This document shows, piece after piece, positions 36,420 through 48,574 of a stretch of 64,000 nt of DNA. Position 1 is the stretch's first letter. Each line of letters opens with the position of its first letter. The notes below the pieces were generated by a model. The model searched no databases, had not been told where the DNA came from, and was given only the letters and a program-made list of their open reading frames with translations. Origin of the DNA: Taenia hydatigena (taxonomy: Eukaryota > Platyhelminthes > Cestoda > Cyclophyllidea > Taeniidae); assembly GCA_036345935.2 (NCBI GenBank), contig JADWOT020000656.1:1-64000 (forward strand), written 5' to 3'. The position numbers and the translations under genes are program-made.

Positions 36420-38024
36420 TATTTAGGCATGCATCCATTTACACAGCATGACTTGCCTCAAATGAAAGCATTTAACTAAATCAAACAGAATTTCTTCATT
36501 TAACAACTAACAAATGGCGCATTGTTGAGGAACTGACGTGATTCGGTTGTGTATGGCAGTAATGATAGTCTTATGTGCCGAGTCCCTTAGTCTTGCACTT
36601 TATCTAGTTGTCACTAAAATTATGAAAGGGGAGAGAATAAAGCTGAGTTTAGCGTTGATTGTCACGTACTCTGAAGTGCTGTTGGTCACGTATTCCATGT
36701 TTCCATGTAGCTTAAAGAAAAGACCAGAGCGTCTCATCAGTAACAGCGTGAGCCGACGAGTGATCTTGTAGCATTTGGCCTTAAAGAACATGATCTGGTT
36801 GGCATTAAAAACATCTTCCAGGCACATATTCGTGAAAGCTGGGGGGCAAATGACTGGGTGTTTTTTTGCTAACATCGCGTAAGTTGAAACAGCAACATCA
36901 CACCTACTGAGCGATTGCATCAAGACAAATCTGAGTTGCAGACCTCAAAAGCAAACAAGTGATCAACAGTATGTCAACTCGATCAACCCGAACCAACGAA
37001 ACTGATCAGATAGCTTGCAATAAAAGCATTACAATCTGCTACGCAGGTCTAAATTGTTGTTGACTGTGGGGAGTGATTTGCGTACACCCGACCTTTTGAA
37101 AGGGACACAACTTACTTTCTAGCATGCCAAACTTCGAGCAGGATGGCTACGCTCTTATTCATGTCCTCTATATTTTTATTATTAGTAACACCCATTTTCC
37201 GCTCTCAGGTAATTTGTACCCACTTTAAGCTTCCGTTGCCAATTTTAATTCTGTTCACTTACTTATTGGAAAAATTAAACGCAAAATTTACTATTTGGGG
37301 CTTGTATTTTCTTGATACGTAACCTTATCAAGTTTGTTCGTTTTACTGACCGATAGATCAGGAGATTAATTAAAAATGAATGTGCAGATTGCCTAAGTTT
37401 TGTCTACCTTTTCCTGCCCTCATGGAAAAAAATTGTGCAGAGAGCACCTCTGATACCCAAGTCATAACTAATTCCGACTTCGTGAAAATTGACCCGAAAC
37501 AATGTAATAAATAGAGCAAGCTGCTTAGTTCAAGAAAGTTTGTTTTGCACAATGAGTCAACCACAGGCAAACGAGAAGCCAGTAATGTATTTGACAAGAA
37601 AGGCTACAAATGATCCGAATCAGCTCTTCATTTAAACGGACACAAATGGCCGCAAGAATAAACTGTTGTCTCTCGCTTCCCTCTCCCACAACAGGCTCAC
37701 TCTACGTGCCTCAGAACTACACAAGTAATATTAGGTACGAAAATTGCTACATCCAATCGCAGTTGCGTTCAATGTTCACTAGAGTCTTCCTTTTATACAC
37801 AATAATCAGACATTTTAGACACTGTCGGGTAGCGTGGATGATTGGAGTAGGAACGGATGATCTAGCACCTATCTAGTTCAAAACAGTGAAGATGATTGTC
37901 TGGCAAGCTGCATGTTGGTACGAGGAACGGCGTCACTATCATTGAACAGTTTAACACAGAAAAGTTTCTGTTCATGATAATGCATGCATGGGATGTTCGA
38001 TTTGGTCCCTACATTTTGACTCCT
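36420..38024. other. Spacer left of R3, no gene seen
   Basis: The plus-strand frame 36,538-36,771 (77 codons, two hydrophobic segments, start LCMAVMIVLCAESLSLALYL) and the overlapping minus-strand frame 36,600-36,923 cannot both be real; neither has a homologous copy in the window or a recognised motif. From 36,950 to 38,020 I see nothing supportable. Confidence 0.4.
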
Positions 38025-38046
38025 TACCTTTATTTTTCTACTTAAG

Positions 38047-38180
38047 TGCCACAAAAATGCCTCTCACCTCTGGATCCCTCACACAACTCTCCTTCCCCTC
38101 TTCCTACCTCATCGTCTGCCAGCGCTCTCCTCGTAGTCGATTTGGCTAACTCGAAGGGCAAGTTAGTTGGTGAGGATGAG
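38047..38180 (+). pseudogene. Module M exon 2, longest version (forward fragment in R3)
   Basis: TTTTTCTACTTAAG precedes 38,047, matching the TTTTAG/CTTTAG acceptors of the R2 and R4 copies. The frame reads PQKCLSPLDPSHNSPSPLPT, SSSASALLVVDLANSKGKLV and GEDE to a possible donor GAG|GTGAAT at 38,181, and remains open to TAA at 38,250. The block starts in the same phase as the other copies, so it would join exon 1 in frame, but no forward exon 1 precedes it here. It shows that exon 2 was once longer than the truncated R2 and R4 versions. Not recognised. Confidence 0.35.
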
Positions 38181-38981
38181 GTGAATGTGCCTTCGCACCC
38201 ACACACACAAGCACACACACGTTCCTGCTTGTTTTCGTTGGACGCCAATTAAGGCCACTCTCCAAATAAACAAAAGTGAAAGTGGACAATGCTGCACACA
38301 CAAGCTTGGGCAAACAAACAGACGGGAATAAATACATTGCGGGAACAAAGCAGGCTGTCTGGAGCAAAAGCGAACAATTTTACTCGATATTGTGAAAAGT
38401 CAGGTAGAGGGGTTCCATGCAGAGAAAAAAAGGATTGAGAAGTGAGATAGGCAGGTAGGGATGCGACTAGTTTGCGACTTTGCTCTCGAAAAGGAAAGTG
38501 AAGGAGAAGTAAAAGTAGGAGACGGAATCGAGGCGAAGTGGAGTGGGACAAGCTAAAGTGACAGAACGAAAAATGGAAATAAAGAGTAGATGGTAATCCA
38601 AGCAAAGCTATGCTAAAACAACATTCGGTTCCATGTAAAGCTTGAGTAAGTCAGATCCAGTCTAATCTGTGCTAGTCTGATCTGGATTACGAATCTGAGT
38701 ATTATTTAATCATGTCACAATCGAGATTGAGACTAGTGAAGAGATAAAAGGGAGCCTACAAAGAGCGTGCTGGCAGATGATGAGGTAAAAGGAAAAGGTG
38801 AGAGAAGAGTAGAGGACACAGAGGTGCGTGACGTTCACATTGACACCAAAGTAAAAAAAATATAGGTAAGGAGCTAAATTGGTAGGCGTACTGACTCCCT
38901 CTTTTGAATGGATTTGACATAATGCAAGACTCAATGCGTTTAAGCTTGTAGACCGTAGCGGGCGACGAAGGAGACCCTCAC

Positions 38982-39098
38982 CGAAGATGCGTTGGAGTGT
39001 GATATGAGAAATGGGACGTAGATAAGAGAGCACCTCTTTATCTATTTCAAAGACGTCATCAGACCCACTTCTAGTCTGCGTACCTCGGTCCCTAATGT
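38982..39098 (-). pseudogene. Module M exon 1 (117 bp), R3 copy
   Basis: On the minus strand the acceptor is TCTCTTTCTTTCTTGCAG, the best pyrimidine tract of all copies, and the donor CTTCG|GTGAGG. The open phase reads IRDRGTQTRSGSDDVFEIDK and then LRPISHITLQRIFG, the same length and phase as R2. It lies inside the longest uninterrupted frame of the window (38,710-39,222), whose upstream part would be intron. The following exon 2 acceptor is destroyed (TTTGG for TTTAG), so this copy could not be spliced like the others. Confidence 0.4.
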
Positions 39099-40049
39099 CT
39101 GCAAGAAAGAAAGAGACGACCACTTGGCATAGATTTAAGTCAAGTTGATTGGACGGACCAAATTTAAGTGTTGCAGCTGGCTTAAATGGTATCGTGTAGG
39201 GTGCCTTACTCAAGCCTGTCATAATCTGGCCTCGGTCGCCTATCTTGTCGATTCCGATTTAATCTAAATTAGTCATATCTGATCAAATGTGGACTTGCGT
39301 ACCGTTCTGCAGTGCTTTTGCAGTAGGACATGAATATTAGACAAGTTCACTTACACCAGCAGGCCTCCTGAAGTATAGTTAAGAGCATTTTTGAGAGTAT
39401 ACTTGAGACACGAAAAGCAAGTGTGCAGAGTAGAATGTTGATGTAAGAAATTGGCATATTACCCCCAGAGAATGGTTTTGATTAAAGCAAAAGGACTTTT
39501 CTGGTGCGCGCTTCAATTCTGTGCCTGGACAAATGCTATTTTTCATTGCAAATGGCAATATTGGTCTATGCGCTTCTTCGGTAGGAGTGAAGCAACAGGA
39601 ATGCTTAGCCGAAAGAGTCAAGGAGTAGGTGAGAAGTCGTGGATATGGAGCTGCAGTGCAGTGTTCTTCACTTCTTTCCTACCCTCTTCCATCCTTTCCC
39701 ACACTGATTCACTTGCCCGCTCATCTAACCATGTGACTGTGATTTATAAAACAATCAGCTTAGTAAAAGGAGCCTAATTTTTTCGAATCGCACAATAGAA
39801 GAGGTGCCAATATTAAAGCGGTTACGCAAATGAAGTGGAGAAAGAGATTGAGACACGGATGGATCGTCAATAAGAGGAGGAAGCAAGAGCAGGCGTGGAG
39901 TGAATTATCAGCCTAATGCTATTAATAAGAAGGGAAGACAAGTGTTTGACAAACATGAAGTATTTTCCTCCTCCGTAAAGCGAGCTATGCTTTTTGGAAA
40001 ATGCATTGCTTAACTCAACCTATTTAAATTTGCTTTCTTTATCTCATAT

Positions 40050-41000
40050 TTACACACATTTGCATTATCAATCTTTAAGTTTAAACTGCTTTATCTTTGT
40101 TCTAAGTGCACAAGCTTTTCCTTACTTTTTCATTTTCCTTTATTACCGTGCTTTCTTAGCTCTTTTTGCCGATATAGACAACTTGCATTTTAAGCGCACC
40201 GGCGATGCCTGATTTTATAGCAAGACCTGCTGCAAGGATTTACAAAAGTAAGCAGCCGATACTCATAAGTGGGCATATCGAGATCAAAACAGACAAATCA
40301 AAGAGCATCCCTAGACCTGTATTGTCCCAGCTTTCCTTGCCACCATAGACACCCTTCACCTCGACCACACCTACGGTTCCGATTTTATAACGGAAACTGT
40401 TGCGATCTCTCAAAAAAGGTAACGAGGCGCCGATTTCAAAGTCTAAGGAATTTTGCATTAATGTAAGTAAAAACAACTTGAGCTCTATACTTTTGCTAGT
40501 CCCGAATTCGTTGCCGAAATTGGACTACTATGCTACGTCAAACAATTGCAGAAGAGAGCCTACCACCAAGTCTTAATATTGAACAAGTCTGGATCAAAAT
40601 TGCATAGGTTTGTGATATCACAACTTCCTTTGCTAAAACGGACTCCCCACATATCGAACACGCCAAAAAAGCCAGATATATGAACAAGAACTGCTACAAG
40701 CAAGTATAAAAGGAAGCCGAATGGTGAGTTTCATTTCTGGCCGATTTTGGATTAAAGAGGGGAGCAAAGAGTTTTGCTCTATACCCTTGTTGAAAGCGTT
40801 TACAGAGCAAAACATGCATATGACCATCAAATTCAACCAATTGTGATCACTGAGAGTGCGCATTCGTTCGATGTCAACTATCTGTGTCATCCTAGGCGCT
40901 CTAATCATCGGCCAAACCTTACTCTCTTACAAGTTGATAAAGGAACTGCCGCATACAATTACTGAATAGAATAGGCTGCTAGAATAAAATTTTGGTCGGC
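40050..41000 (-). repeat. ~180-bp tandem region, R3 copy
   Basis: On the minus strand two blocks about 185 bp apart align: one with GTTATAAAATCGGAACCGTAG then GTGTCTATGGTGGCAAGGAA, the other with GCTATAAAATCAGGCATCGC then GTTGTCTATATCGGCAAAAA. This copy keeps GVVEVKGVYGGKESWDNTG open within the 79-codon frame 40,240-40,476, where R2 has TAG and R4 TGA. A further block at 40,633-40,908 (-) corresponds to R4 60,500-60,754. Confidence 0.4.
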
Positions 41001-42380
41001 TCTGCAGCTAAATAGACCTAAATTAGCACGACTTCATTTTCTTGCGTTACTTTAACTTTCTGTGTCAAAAGAGGCTGCTTGAACATCGGCCAGGTTCAAA
41101 TTTTAATGCTCAACACGGAAAATACCACAGCTACCAGCGATGGAAGGAAGAGTCACGCACAAAATTAAATAACTTCGATGAAATGTCAGGAAATCAGATC
41201 ACAGGTATGTACTTGCGCTGTCCAAGTTTTCGTATTAAAATCATTTGTACTGCATTGTGTTCATTCCTAGGCATCAAACGTCCTACAATTGAAATGCATT
41301 CACTGGAACGCAAGTAGCCCAACACACATAGTCTAATCCTAACCAAATTTAGATTTAATGAACAAGATACGGCGCGTCCTTATTTTCTTTAATGCACACT
41401 CTCGGTCCAGCTGCATGACACAAAACGTTATAGTTTCAAAGGAGATCTGTGTAACATTTGCAAAAGAGAGCCTACTACTAAGCAGGTAGGTAAGTCGGGG
41501 CCTTATTATGATCACTTTAAGACTGGAGTGAAAAATTCCAAAAGTGAGGTACACTTTGTCCAAGTTGGCATTATTTCACTTGTGTAATGCCTTATTTATA
41601 CATTGATCCAAGCTGCCATTTAAAAGCCGATCCCATTCTGACCTTTCCGATGGATGTGAGCAGCTATTTGGTAATTAAAGCCTTTTCCTGCCTTGCCTTA
41701 AAGGCTTCTAGCCCGAACACCATAGCCATTAAATAACCCAGAATGACCAACATTTATATAGGTGTAGGTCGGTACTATAGCAATTTACTGCGCATTAGTG
41801 ATTAAAATCTTGGTAATAAGTAGTGAGGTCTAATCATCCAGTAAACAGCTATTTTAGTTAATGCATGGCAAGTGTGGTAAGAAATCATAAAAATCAACTT
41901 ATTCTTACCTGCATTATGTGCAAAGCAATGCCAAAGGCGGGACCCTGATCTTGAATTCCTCGTTAAAGGATGCAGTACATTCTAATGAAATTCATGTTCT
42001 GTAAATCCATTTTACCGAGTAATTCCCAGCAAGTAAGATGATTCTCTGAGAAAAACGTAGCTCACTTCTGCCGAAATCATGTCATTTTAGCGCTACGATG
42101 GTCCCACCTACCAACGAGGTGGAAAGCAGTTACCGCTGATGACCTCCAAAATGATTAACGACTTAATTAACTTAAAGACTTGTTTCACCTAACAAAATAT
42201 GCGATTGGCAATCGGCATGCGTTCAAAAATTACAAAGAGCATGCGTATCCATTTTTGGTCTTAAACGATACGTGATGCATTTCAATTGACATACAGGACA
42301 AAATGATTAGGTTCTATAAACTTCATTGGATTAAAATCTGTCACTCATCATACGCGTGTGCCTATATTCAGTAAAATGTT

Positions 42381-43330
42381 TCTTTCCACTCTGTTCTATT
42401 TCTGTTTTTGGACGACTTTTGGGAACGACATCTTTTGCTCATTCTTTTCGAATGTCAACTCTACTTTGCATTAATCTGTACCTACGAAATGATACGGCAA
42501 GTAAAAGTAATCTTAGATACACCAAAATTGCACATTTCTTGTGCATTCGAAAGTGGTTTTTTGCAAAGTGTAGGCGTTTAACAGGTCAAAGTACATTGGG
42601 GATCAATATAATATTTCCACCAACAGCAGCTCAACAAACATGGAGATCATAATATGTGTGCTAGGCACTACACCATGCAGTGTCCCTTTCGTTTGGCAAC
42701 TTCTTCCTTAAAATAAACAAAGCATGCACTTCGAATCTAATAATGCCTTTTTTATTTCTTGACTATGTCTGTTTGTTCGAAAGCATGCTGCAATTCAATA
42801 TTATTATGACACGGTCTATGAGGGTCATTAATTTATTTATAGGCTGTTGTCGGAAAACAATTTCGCTATCCATACAACTTATCGTGTGAGAGAGAGAAGA
42901 TTAAGGAAAACCGCCATCACTATTTAAGGCCAGGCTCCTTTCATAACTTTACTAAGTTCTCTGAGCAAATGAGCTCTTGTTAATAAAATTAGTCTGAGGG
43001 GAATATTGTAGAAGCGTGCGGCAGGTATTTGCGCGGTAGCAACAACACAATTTGTTAGATTGGGTCAGATTCGGCTCATCAGCTACGAGAAGTCGACAAG
43101 GGGCTAAAGTAGGAGTCCTGGTATGTAGTCTGACTAACAATTGCTAGCGGCTCTACTGCTTGCGAAGTCCTGTAGGTGGGTGGTGGGTCAGTACGCAACG
43201 ATTTTATTGTCCGATAGGTGGATTTTTCTTCTTTGCTACCTTCCCTCCCCGCATTGCTCACGACTAGTTGTTAAAAGAAGTGGATGTTGGTTTGGCAATA
43301 GTAAGGAGCTTGGTGCTCTCCTTCCCTTCC
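42381..43330. other. Short spacer between R3 and R4, no gene
   Basis: This 950-bp stretch separates inverted R3 from direct R4 and has no counterpart elsewhere in the window that I could find. The 151-codon frame 43,141-43,596 begins here but crosses the sharp left border of R4, so it is a chance fusion of two unrelated sequences. Confidence 0.55.
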
Positions 43331-44218
43331 AAGTCACTTCTAGGAATTTGCTCACGACTCTTCAATTAAGGCGTTCTTCGCAACGTCTTCTTATGAAACA
43401 ACATCACTGTCTTGTTGAATATGCGGGGAGTGCTGTTATTAACAAAATGAATGCGGACGGATGCCTCTTTTCTACTTTTTCTACTCCTTGGCCTCTTTTT
43501 GCAATCCCCCTCATCTGTGTGCAACCCCCTACCCCAGCCAATATCCGATCAAATAATTGCCTCGACGTGCAACTCCTACTGAGCGTCAAACAGTAGCAAT
43601 AATATTTCGCCTTCAAAACATCCCGGCAGTAGAGACTGCCAGCGGGTAGACACCGCATGGGATAAGGGAGTTGCGACGGCAATCGTCCTCCTTCTCCTCC
43701 ATCTGAACCCTTGTTGGTGCCACACTAAAGAAGCATGCAAACTACTTTGTGACACAGTAGTTACCACTGCTAGGAATGTTTTGTTTAGAATGCACGCCGT
43801 TTGTAAATTGGACCCTTACCTTCTTGTAGTGGGGGTTGTGCTAATGGAAGTTTGAGTAGGCATGCATGCATGTATACATTTTCATCCCACTCATCTTGAA
43901 TATAGGAGAGGATGAAATAACCCAGAATAGGAAGCAGTGCCTCTTTGACGACGTGGAAAGGGGTGGAGGCTCACGTGGTGACGCAGTGTGTTGAAAAGGT
44001 AGCACTACCGCATCTGCTATGATGGTGAAGGAAGAGGATATCGCAACTCGCACACCACACTACGCCTAAAATGGTGTTTTCTAAAGGCACTTTCACGAAT
44101 TTCCCTCCGTGTAATACTTCTCGGTTAGCGAGCTCTGCACGGTCAGTGGCAACTTATCCCGCTTAAACCCTTGGGCTTAATAAAGATGTGCACCCTACCT
44201 CCATCTTTCTCCCCGCAG

Positions 44219-44374
44219 GTCTTTACTTCCACTTCCAAAGATGAGGCCACCAAGGAAACGATGCGGATACTAATTCCTGCTGACAGAAAGCATACCTACT
44301 CATCCCCCTCTTCTTCCTTTTCTTTCTATTCCTTTTTTTCTTCTTCTAGTGTAGTTTACAGTCACTTGGTTTAG
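44219..44374 (+). pseudogene. Serine-rich exon relic with splice acceptor (R4 copy)
   Basis: Counterpart of 11,863-12,012. The acceptor CTTTCTCCCCGCAG ends at 44,218; the frame reads VFTSTSKDEATKETMR, then a Ser/Phe/Tyr-rich stretch from a degenerate TCT/TTC tract, then VVYSHLV and TAG. Tract length differs by 6 bp, keeping the frame. A possible internal donor in R2 (GAG|GGTAACG) is absent here. Confidence 0.3.
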
Positions 44375-45895
44375 TAGCAGTTGCCAACACCCCTAGCTAG
44401 ATGCGCCAACATTTAGAAACGCCGTACTTTACAAGGGGCATAGTCCGATTTAAGTCTTCTATATGCACGCAAGTAACGCAAGAACCTAAAGTATACGCAT
44501 ACACGCAATTTAAGAGAAACGAGGCTATAATCCTAGCTACCTCAACCTCAAATACTTTTCAAACTTCACCGCACAAGTAACGACTTCGCGATGACAATGG
44601 CTGTAGCGACCTGAGGCTCCCTCAAAGGCAAAAGAAGGCAGAATACTAGGGTAGAATGCGTATATATATTTAACAAGCGGAGGGAAATAAGCTGCTGATA
44701 TGGGCCGGAGGCCAGCTTACGCAGCTAGGGCAATATGGCCACCTTTATGACCCTGACCAGGAACAGTAGTTCAAACAACCAAAGTGCTACAATGGCACTC
44801 GAAACCAAACCAAATAACGTGCTGTGATACCTGGCCAGAGTGATTAGTAAAATTGAACTAAGTATTGTATTACCCATGTGTACGATTTTGACTTACCAAG
44901 GCAGAATGTTTGTAGACTTTTTGTTCAATTAACGCATCTATTGCCTCTTTTGGATATTGTCTGCACATTTGAGGAGGAGAACTGGAACCCAGTGCAGCAG
45001 GGACCCACCATAACTTTACTTGCCTTCTGCAATATTTTAACACCCTTCTCAGTGCTCACCAGTGCGTTACTTGGCTTTTCAACTGACCTCTAAAACCCAA
45101 TTTGAGAACTTTATTATTGCGTCATTATGTGCGGTAGACTTCAAAGACATGTTTTCGATGCAATTCTTGTCTAGATCCACGCTTACACCTTTTAGAAATG
45201 AGTAGAGATATTTCTCTTTAATGCTTTTCGTAGCTCTACATGAATGGTTTTGGGATTTTGAATTTTTGTATTCCCCATTCTCTTAAATTTGCCCTTTGGA
45301 TCACATATTTTCCTACTTCGCTTCAATCTTACTATTATGTGATGAACTAACCCAATTCTTTAGTGCATTTGACACCGCATATTTATTACGTATTACTAGT
45401 GTGCCCTTATTTGTCACAGGTTATACATACAACTTTATTTTTCCATTTTTAAATTCATCCTTTAAGGTCGTTGGTCATCTGGCGGCGTTGCAAAGGCCAT
45501 GCCGATCGTTTGCCTGCGTACCATGACTTAAGTCTGCTGGACATTGTAAGTTGCGGTTAATAGTTATGTAAAAGCCGCCAAGAAATTAAAGCTGCACTAA
45601 ATCACAAACAAAAGTACGTTGTGCTAGGCCTTATAAATCCACTTGGAAACAAACACCAAGCCTGACGATCCTCAAAACAAACGCCTAATCCCTGTTCAAA
45701 TTGCAAAACTAATAGCTAAGGACTTTTGCGATCTTATTTTAACGTGTTTTAAATCCAGAGTTTGCTGCTAGTTTTGTCACTTACGTTTGCCGAGAAATTT
45801 ATTTTGATTGCATTATCACTTTGTAAATCTATCACTCAAAACAAAAGCTAGGAGTTTTAAATACTTTTTTGCTTGCGTAAATGCATATAAATCAG

Positions 45896-46029
45896 ATGTT
45901 GATTTGTTTTATCGAACAGCATTAAAGTGGTCAACTGGATTTGTGCGCGAAGTACGCGAGCAGTGTTTCTATTGGTGGTCATTATTTTCGGTTAATGGGA
46001 GTTATTTGGCTCGAACAAGTTGGAAGGCG
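45896..46029 (+). pseudogene. 134-bp exon relic, fully open (R4 copy)
   Basis: The acceptor ATAAATCAG ends at 45,895 and the donor GCG|GTAAGT begins at 46,030. The open phase has 44 codons: VDLFYRTALKWSTGFVREV, then EQCFYWWSLFSVNGSYLA, then ARTSWKA region at the end. It lies within a 111-codon open frame (45,808-46,143). R2 has a stop at the Tyr codon. The block was coding-compatible when the copies split, but it is not under visible constraint now. No domain is recognised. Confidence 0.4.
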
Positions 46030-46054
46030 GTAAGTATTTGGCATTTTTACTGCT

Positions 46055-47315
46055 TTTATTTGTTATGTGTTATTAGGTCCTTTTCGTGTCGATTGGCTTC
46101 ATTTGTACGCCTACTTGCTAGAGTAAGCTCGAATGCTTCATAATGGGAATGTTTAGACGTTTTTGTTTTCCAGCTGCAAGTTCCACCCACGTCCATTATT
46201 CGCCGTGCAATGCTTTAAGTAACAAACAACATTGTTTTGGCAATTTGTCAGCCAGTTTGCTTTTAATGACTGTGGATTTTGATTAATGAGTCGTAATTTT
46301 GTTGAGGAGTGTTTTAACTTTGCTAAGTGCTTGGCGCATGCTCATTGTTTTCGCTAGAAAGTATTCATTATATGCCTTATTGTCCATAACTTTGAACCGT
46401 GCATTTGTTAGGTCGGATATTGACGTTGCGGTCAAATATTTATGCTTTGCGAAAACTGGAGGCATTATGAGGGTGCAATGGATACGAATCTCGACTCAGT
46501 TATCGCTTCCCAAGTAAGCGATAGCTTCCTCAGGTAAGATTGAATGGCAAGTACTGTTGCCGTCTTTCCTACGCAGCAATGGATTCGGTCTGCGTCCTTA
46601 TTTTGGGTGGAAACATGCTTGCATCATTTATTCGTAGAACCTTCCACATTTTTGTGTGGTACAAGATAGGTTAGTTTTAGTTTCTTGGATGCCACCACGT
46701 CCTCTGAATGCTGATTGGCTTCCTTTACACGCCTACGTGTTGGTGTAAACACAAGGGTCACGTAATGTGACTGTTGGGACGTTTTTTCCAACTGCAGTGC
46801 CTACTCACGTCCACTTTTTTTCTTTGCACTACTGTAATCGAGAATTTGGGATTGTTATGGCAGTTTGTAATCAGTTCGTTTTTTAATGACGGCGGATTTG
46901 GCTTAATGAGACAATTTTGTTGAGAAGTGTTTCAGCTTCACTGAGTACTTGGTACCTATTCATTATTTTCTTGCTAATAGGCATTCATTATACCTAAATA
47001 CCTTTCAATCCATTCCCTTTATCCGATTACATACTAGATAGACGTTGAAGAGGTAGATGCAAATCCTGTCAAGACTTCTTTTTTGCCAAGAAGAGCGACA
47101 TTATCCGTCAGCAATGAGTGCGGCTCCCGCCTTCGCTATCACTTCACACGTTCCTCGGGTAAGATTGGATTGCTGTAAGCGAGCTTTTGCCGTCAATTTT
47201 GTATAGCTGTGGATTCGATTTGCGTTCTCATTCAGGATAGAAGCAAGCTTTTATAATTAATCTGTAGATCCTTTTACCTTTCATGTGAGGTAAAAGGTGC
47301 GCTATTTTCATTACT
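46055..47315 (+). repeat. Diverged ~600-bp tandem duplication (R4 copy)
   Basis: Units are about 46,055-46,670 and 46,671-47,315. Matching landmarks are TATTAGGTCC / CACCACGTCC, GTCGATTGGCTTC / GCTGATTGGCTTC, CACGTCCA.TT, ATTTTGTTGA, and GGTAAGATTG at 46,533 and 47,158. Both units keep TTCATTATTTTC and a GTAGAACCTTCCACATTT/GTAGATCCTTTTACCTTT segment that R2 has lost from one unit, so R4 is the better template for the ancestral unit. Confidence 0.6.
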
Positions 47316-48574
47316 ATGTTATTTGTGTTGGCGGATCACATACATATATGGAGGGCATAAGACACTTGGGAACTTCACTGCTCATTGACTTGGAGACCAG
47401 GGTTATTCTTGTGCTAATGTGATCTTTGCGAAACGTGTTGTGTAGGGGGCGTCGGTGATGGTTTAATGGTGGGCTCAGCTTTGACGGCATGAGTTGGTGT
47501 CTGGGCGAGGTGGGCGCAGCAGAAGCGGAGGAAGGAGTGACTAGTGTAAAGTATTTGCATCACTACGCAGATTGTACTTTGCAGCAGTCTTAAATGTTTG
47601 CTTGTTAAGGTGTTTTCTCCTATCATTAGTTATGTTCGGAGACGTCAGCTTTGCAGCGTAATAGACATTTACACATCGGCTCCTCCATTGTTTGCTTTTT
47701 TTCCTTTTCGAATGCTACAAAATTACTGTGGTGAGGTAACATTTAATGAGTCTGTGGAATGGTAGGCAGTACGGGCCCACGAAGTCATTGGCGGAGGCGT
47801 CCTCGTCTCGGCTGTGCGATGTGGATGTCGGCATGGACGATATCGGTGTGTGTTGGATGGCATAGCGGTAGGTGTGAGAAGGGTGAGAAGGTCGTGAGCG
47901 CATGCTCAATGGTCTAACTAGAGTGTAACACTAATGGGCTGGGTGCGGAGGGGCAGGTTTATTTTCCACGTCGATGAGTTGCGCTGGTGATTGTGTTAAC
48001 AACGAAAAGATGGAGGGCGAGAAGGAGAGGTGTTCCAGAGCTTTTTTACAAACGTACCGTAGGTGATCTTCTTTTCGTGAATTTTGGTATGTGTGTGCAT
48101 TTCTTATTGTCTACTAATTGTTTCGTTGCACGTAACTCTACGCGTATTGATATTTTCAAGGTCGTCTAGGGCTCGTTTTTAGTTCCGTAAACGTGTGTGT
48201 GTGTGTATGTGTATGTGTGTATAGGGATCCCTTTTTTTGTTAATGAGGTTCTAGGGAGAAAATTTGACGTGTTTTGGTTGGTTGTTAGATGGCAACGCTT
48301 TTTCGCGTTCGTTCTATGTGCTGAACAGTGGAGTAGAGGAGATTGATTGAAGTAGGTAGGTAGGGTGTTATTTGAATAAGGAGGGAATGATGTTGTGGTC
48401 GTGAATGAGGCCTCACTTGGTGGGAGGGAAGCCGAGGAGGAGAACTTACCAAGCACTTGGCTTTACATGGTAGCAGAGCGGTTGCGGGTCTAAAGTACGG
48501 CGAATGGGAATTTTCACTTCCTCTGGCGCATTATTATGTGGTAGGCATGGGAACTTGAGTGAGTGGCACTAGGC

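Larger units (their letters stand above)
38030..42380 (-). repeat. R3: inverted partial copy of giant repeat R
   Basis: Reverse complement matches R2 from about 22,860 to about 26,700 and R4 from about 59,110 to about 62,850, in order, at roughly 75-80 % identity by eye. Landmarks: module M 38,240-39,990, the ~180-bp tandem region 40,050-41,000, the GTCATCAGCGGTAACTGC segment at about 42,130-42,150, and the conserved motif at 42,253-42,272. The homology ends at about 42,380 inside what is a continuous part of R2. Together with R2 it forms an inverted repeat with an 11-kb loop. Confidence 0.85.

Noticed and set aside
38710..39222. Longest open frame (170 codons, minus strand) as a gene
   Set aside because: Only the part matching M exon 1 is shared in phase with other copies. 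The upstream part holds the pyrimidine tract of an acceptor and the downstream part is intron-like, so the length is accidental.
43141..43596. 151-codon frame on the plus strand
   Set aside because: It crosses the sharp border of R4 at 43,331, joining unrelated sequences; R2 has no equivalent.
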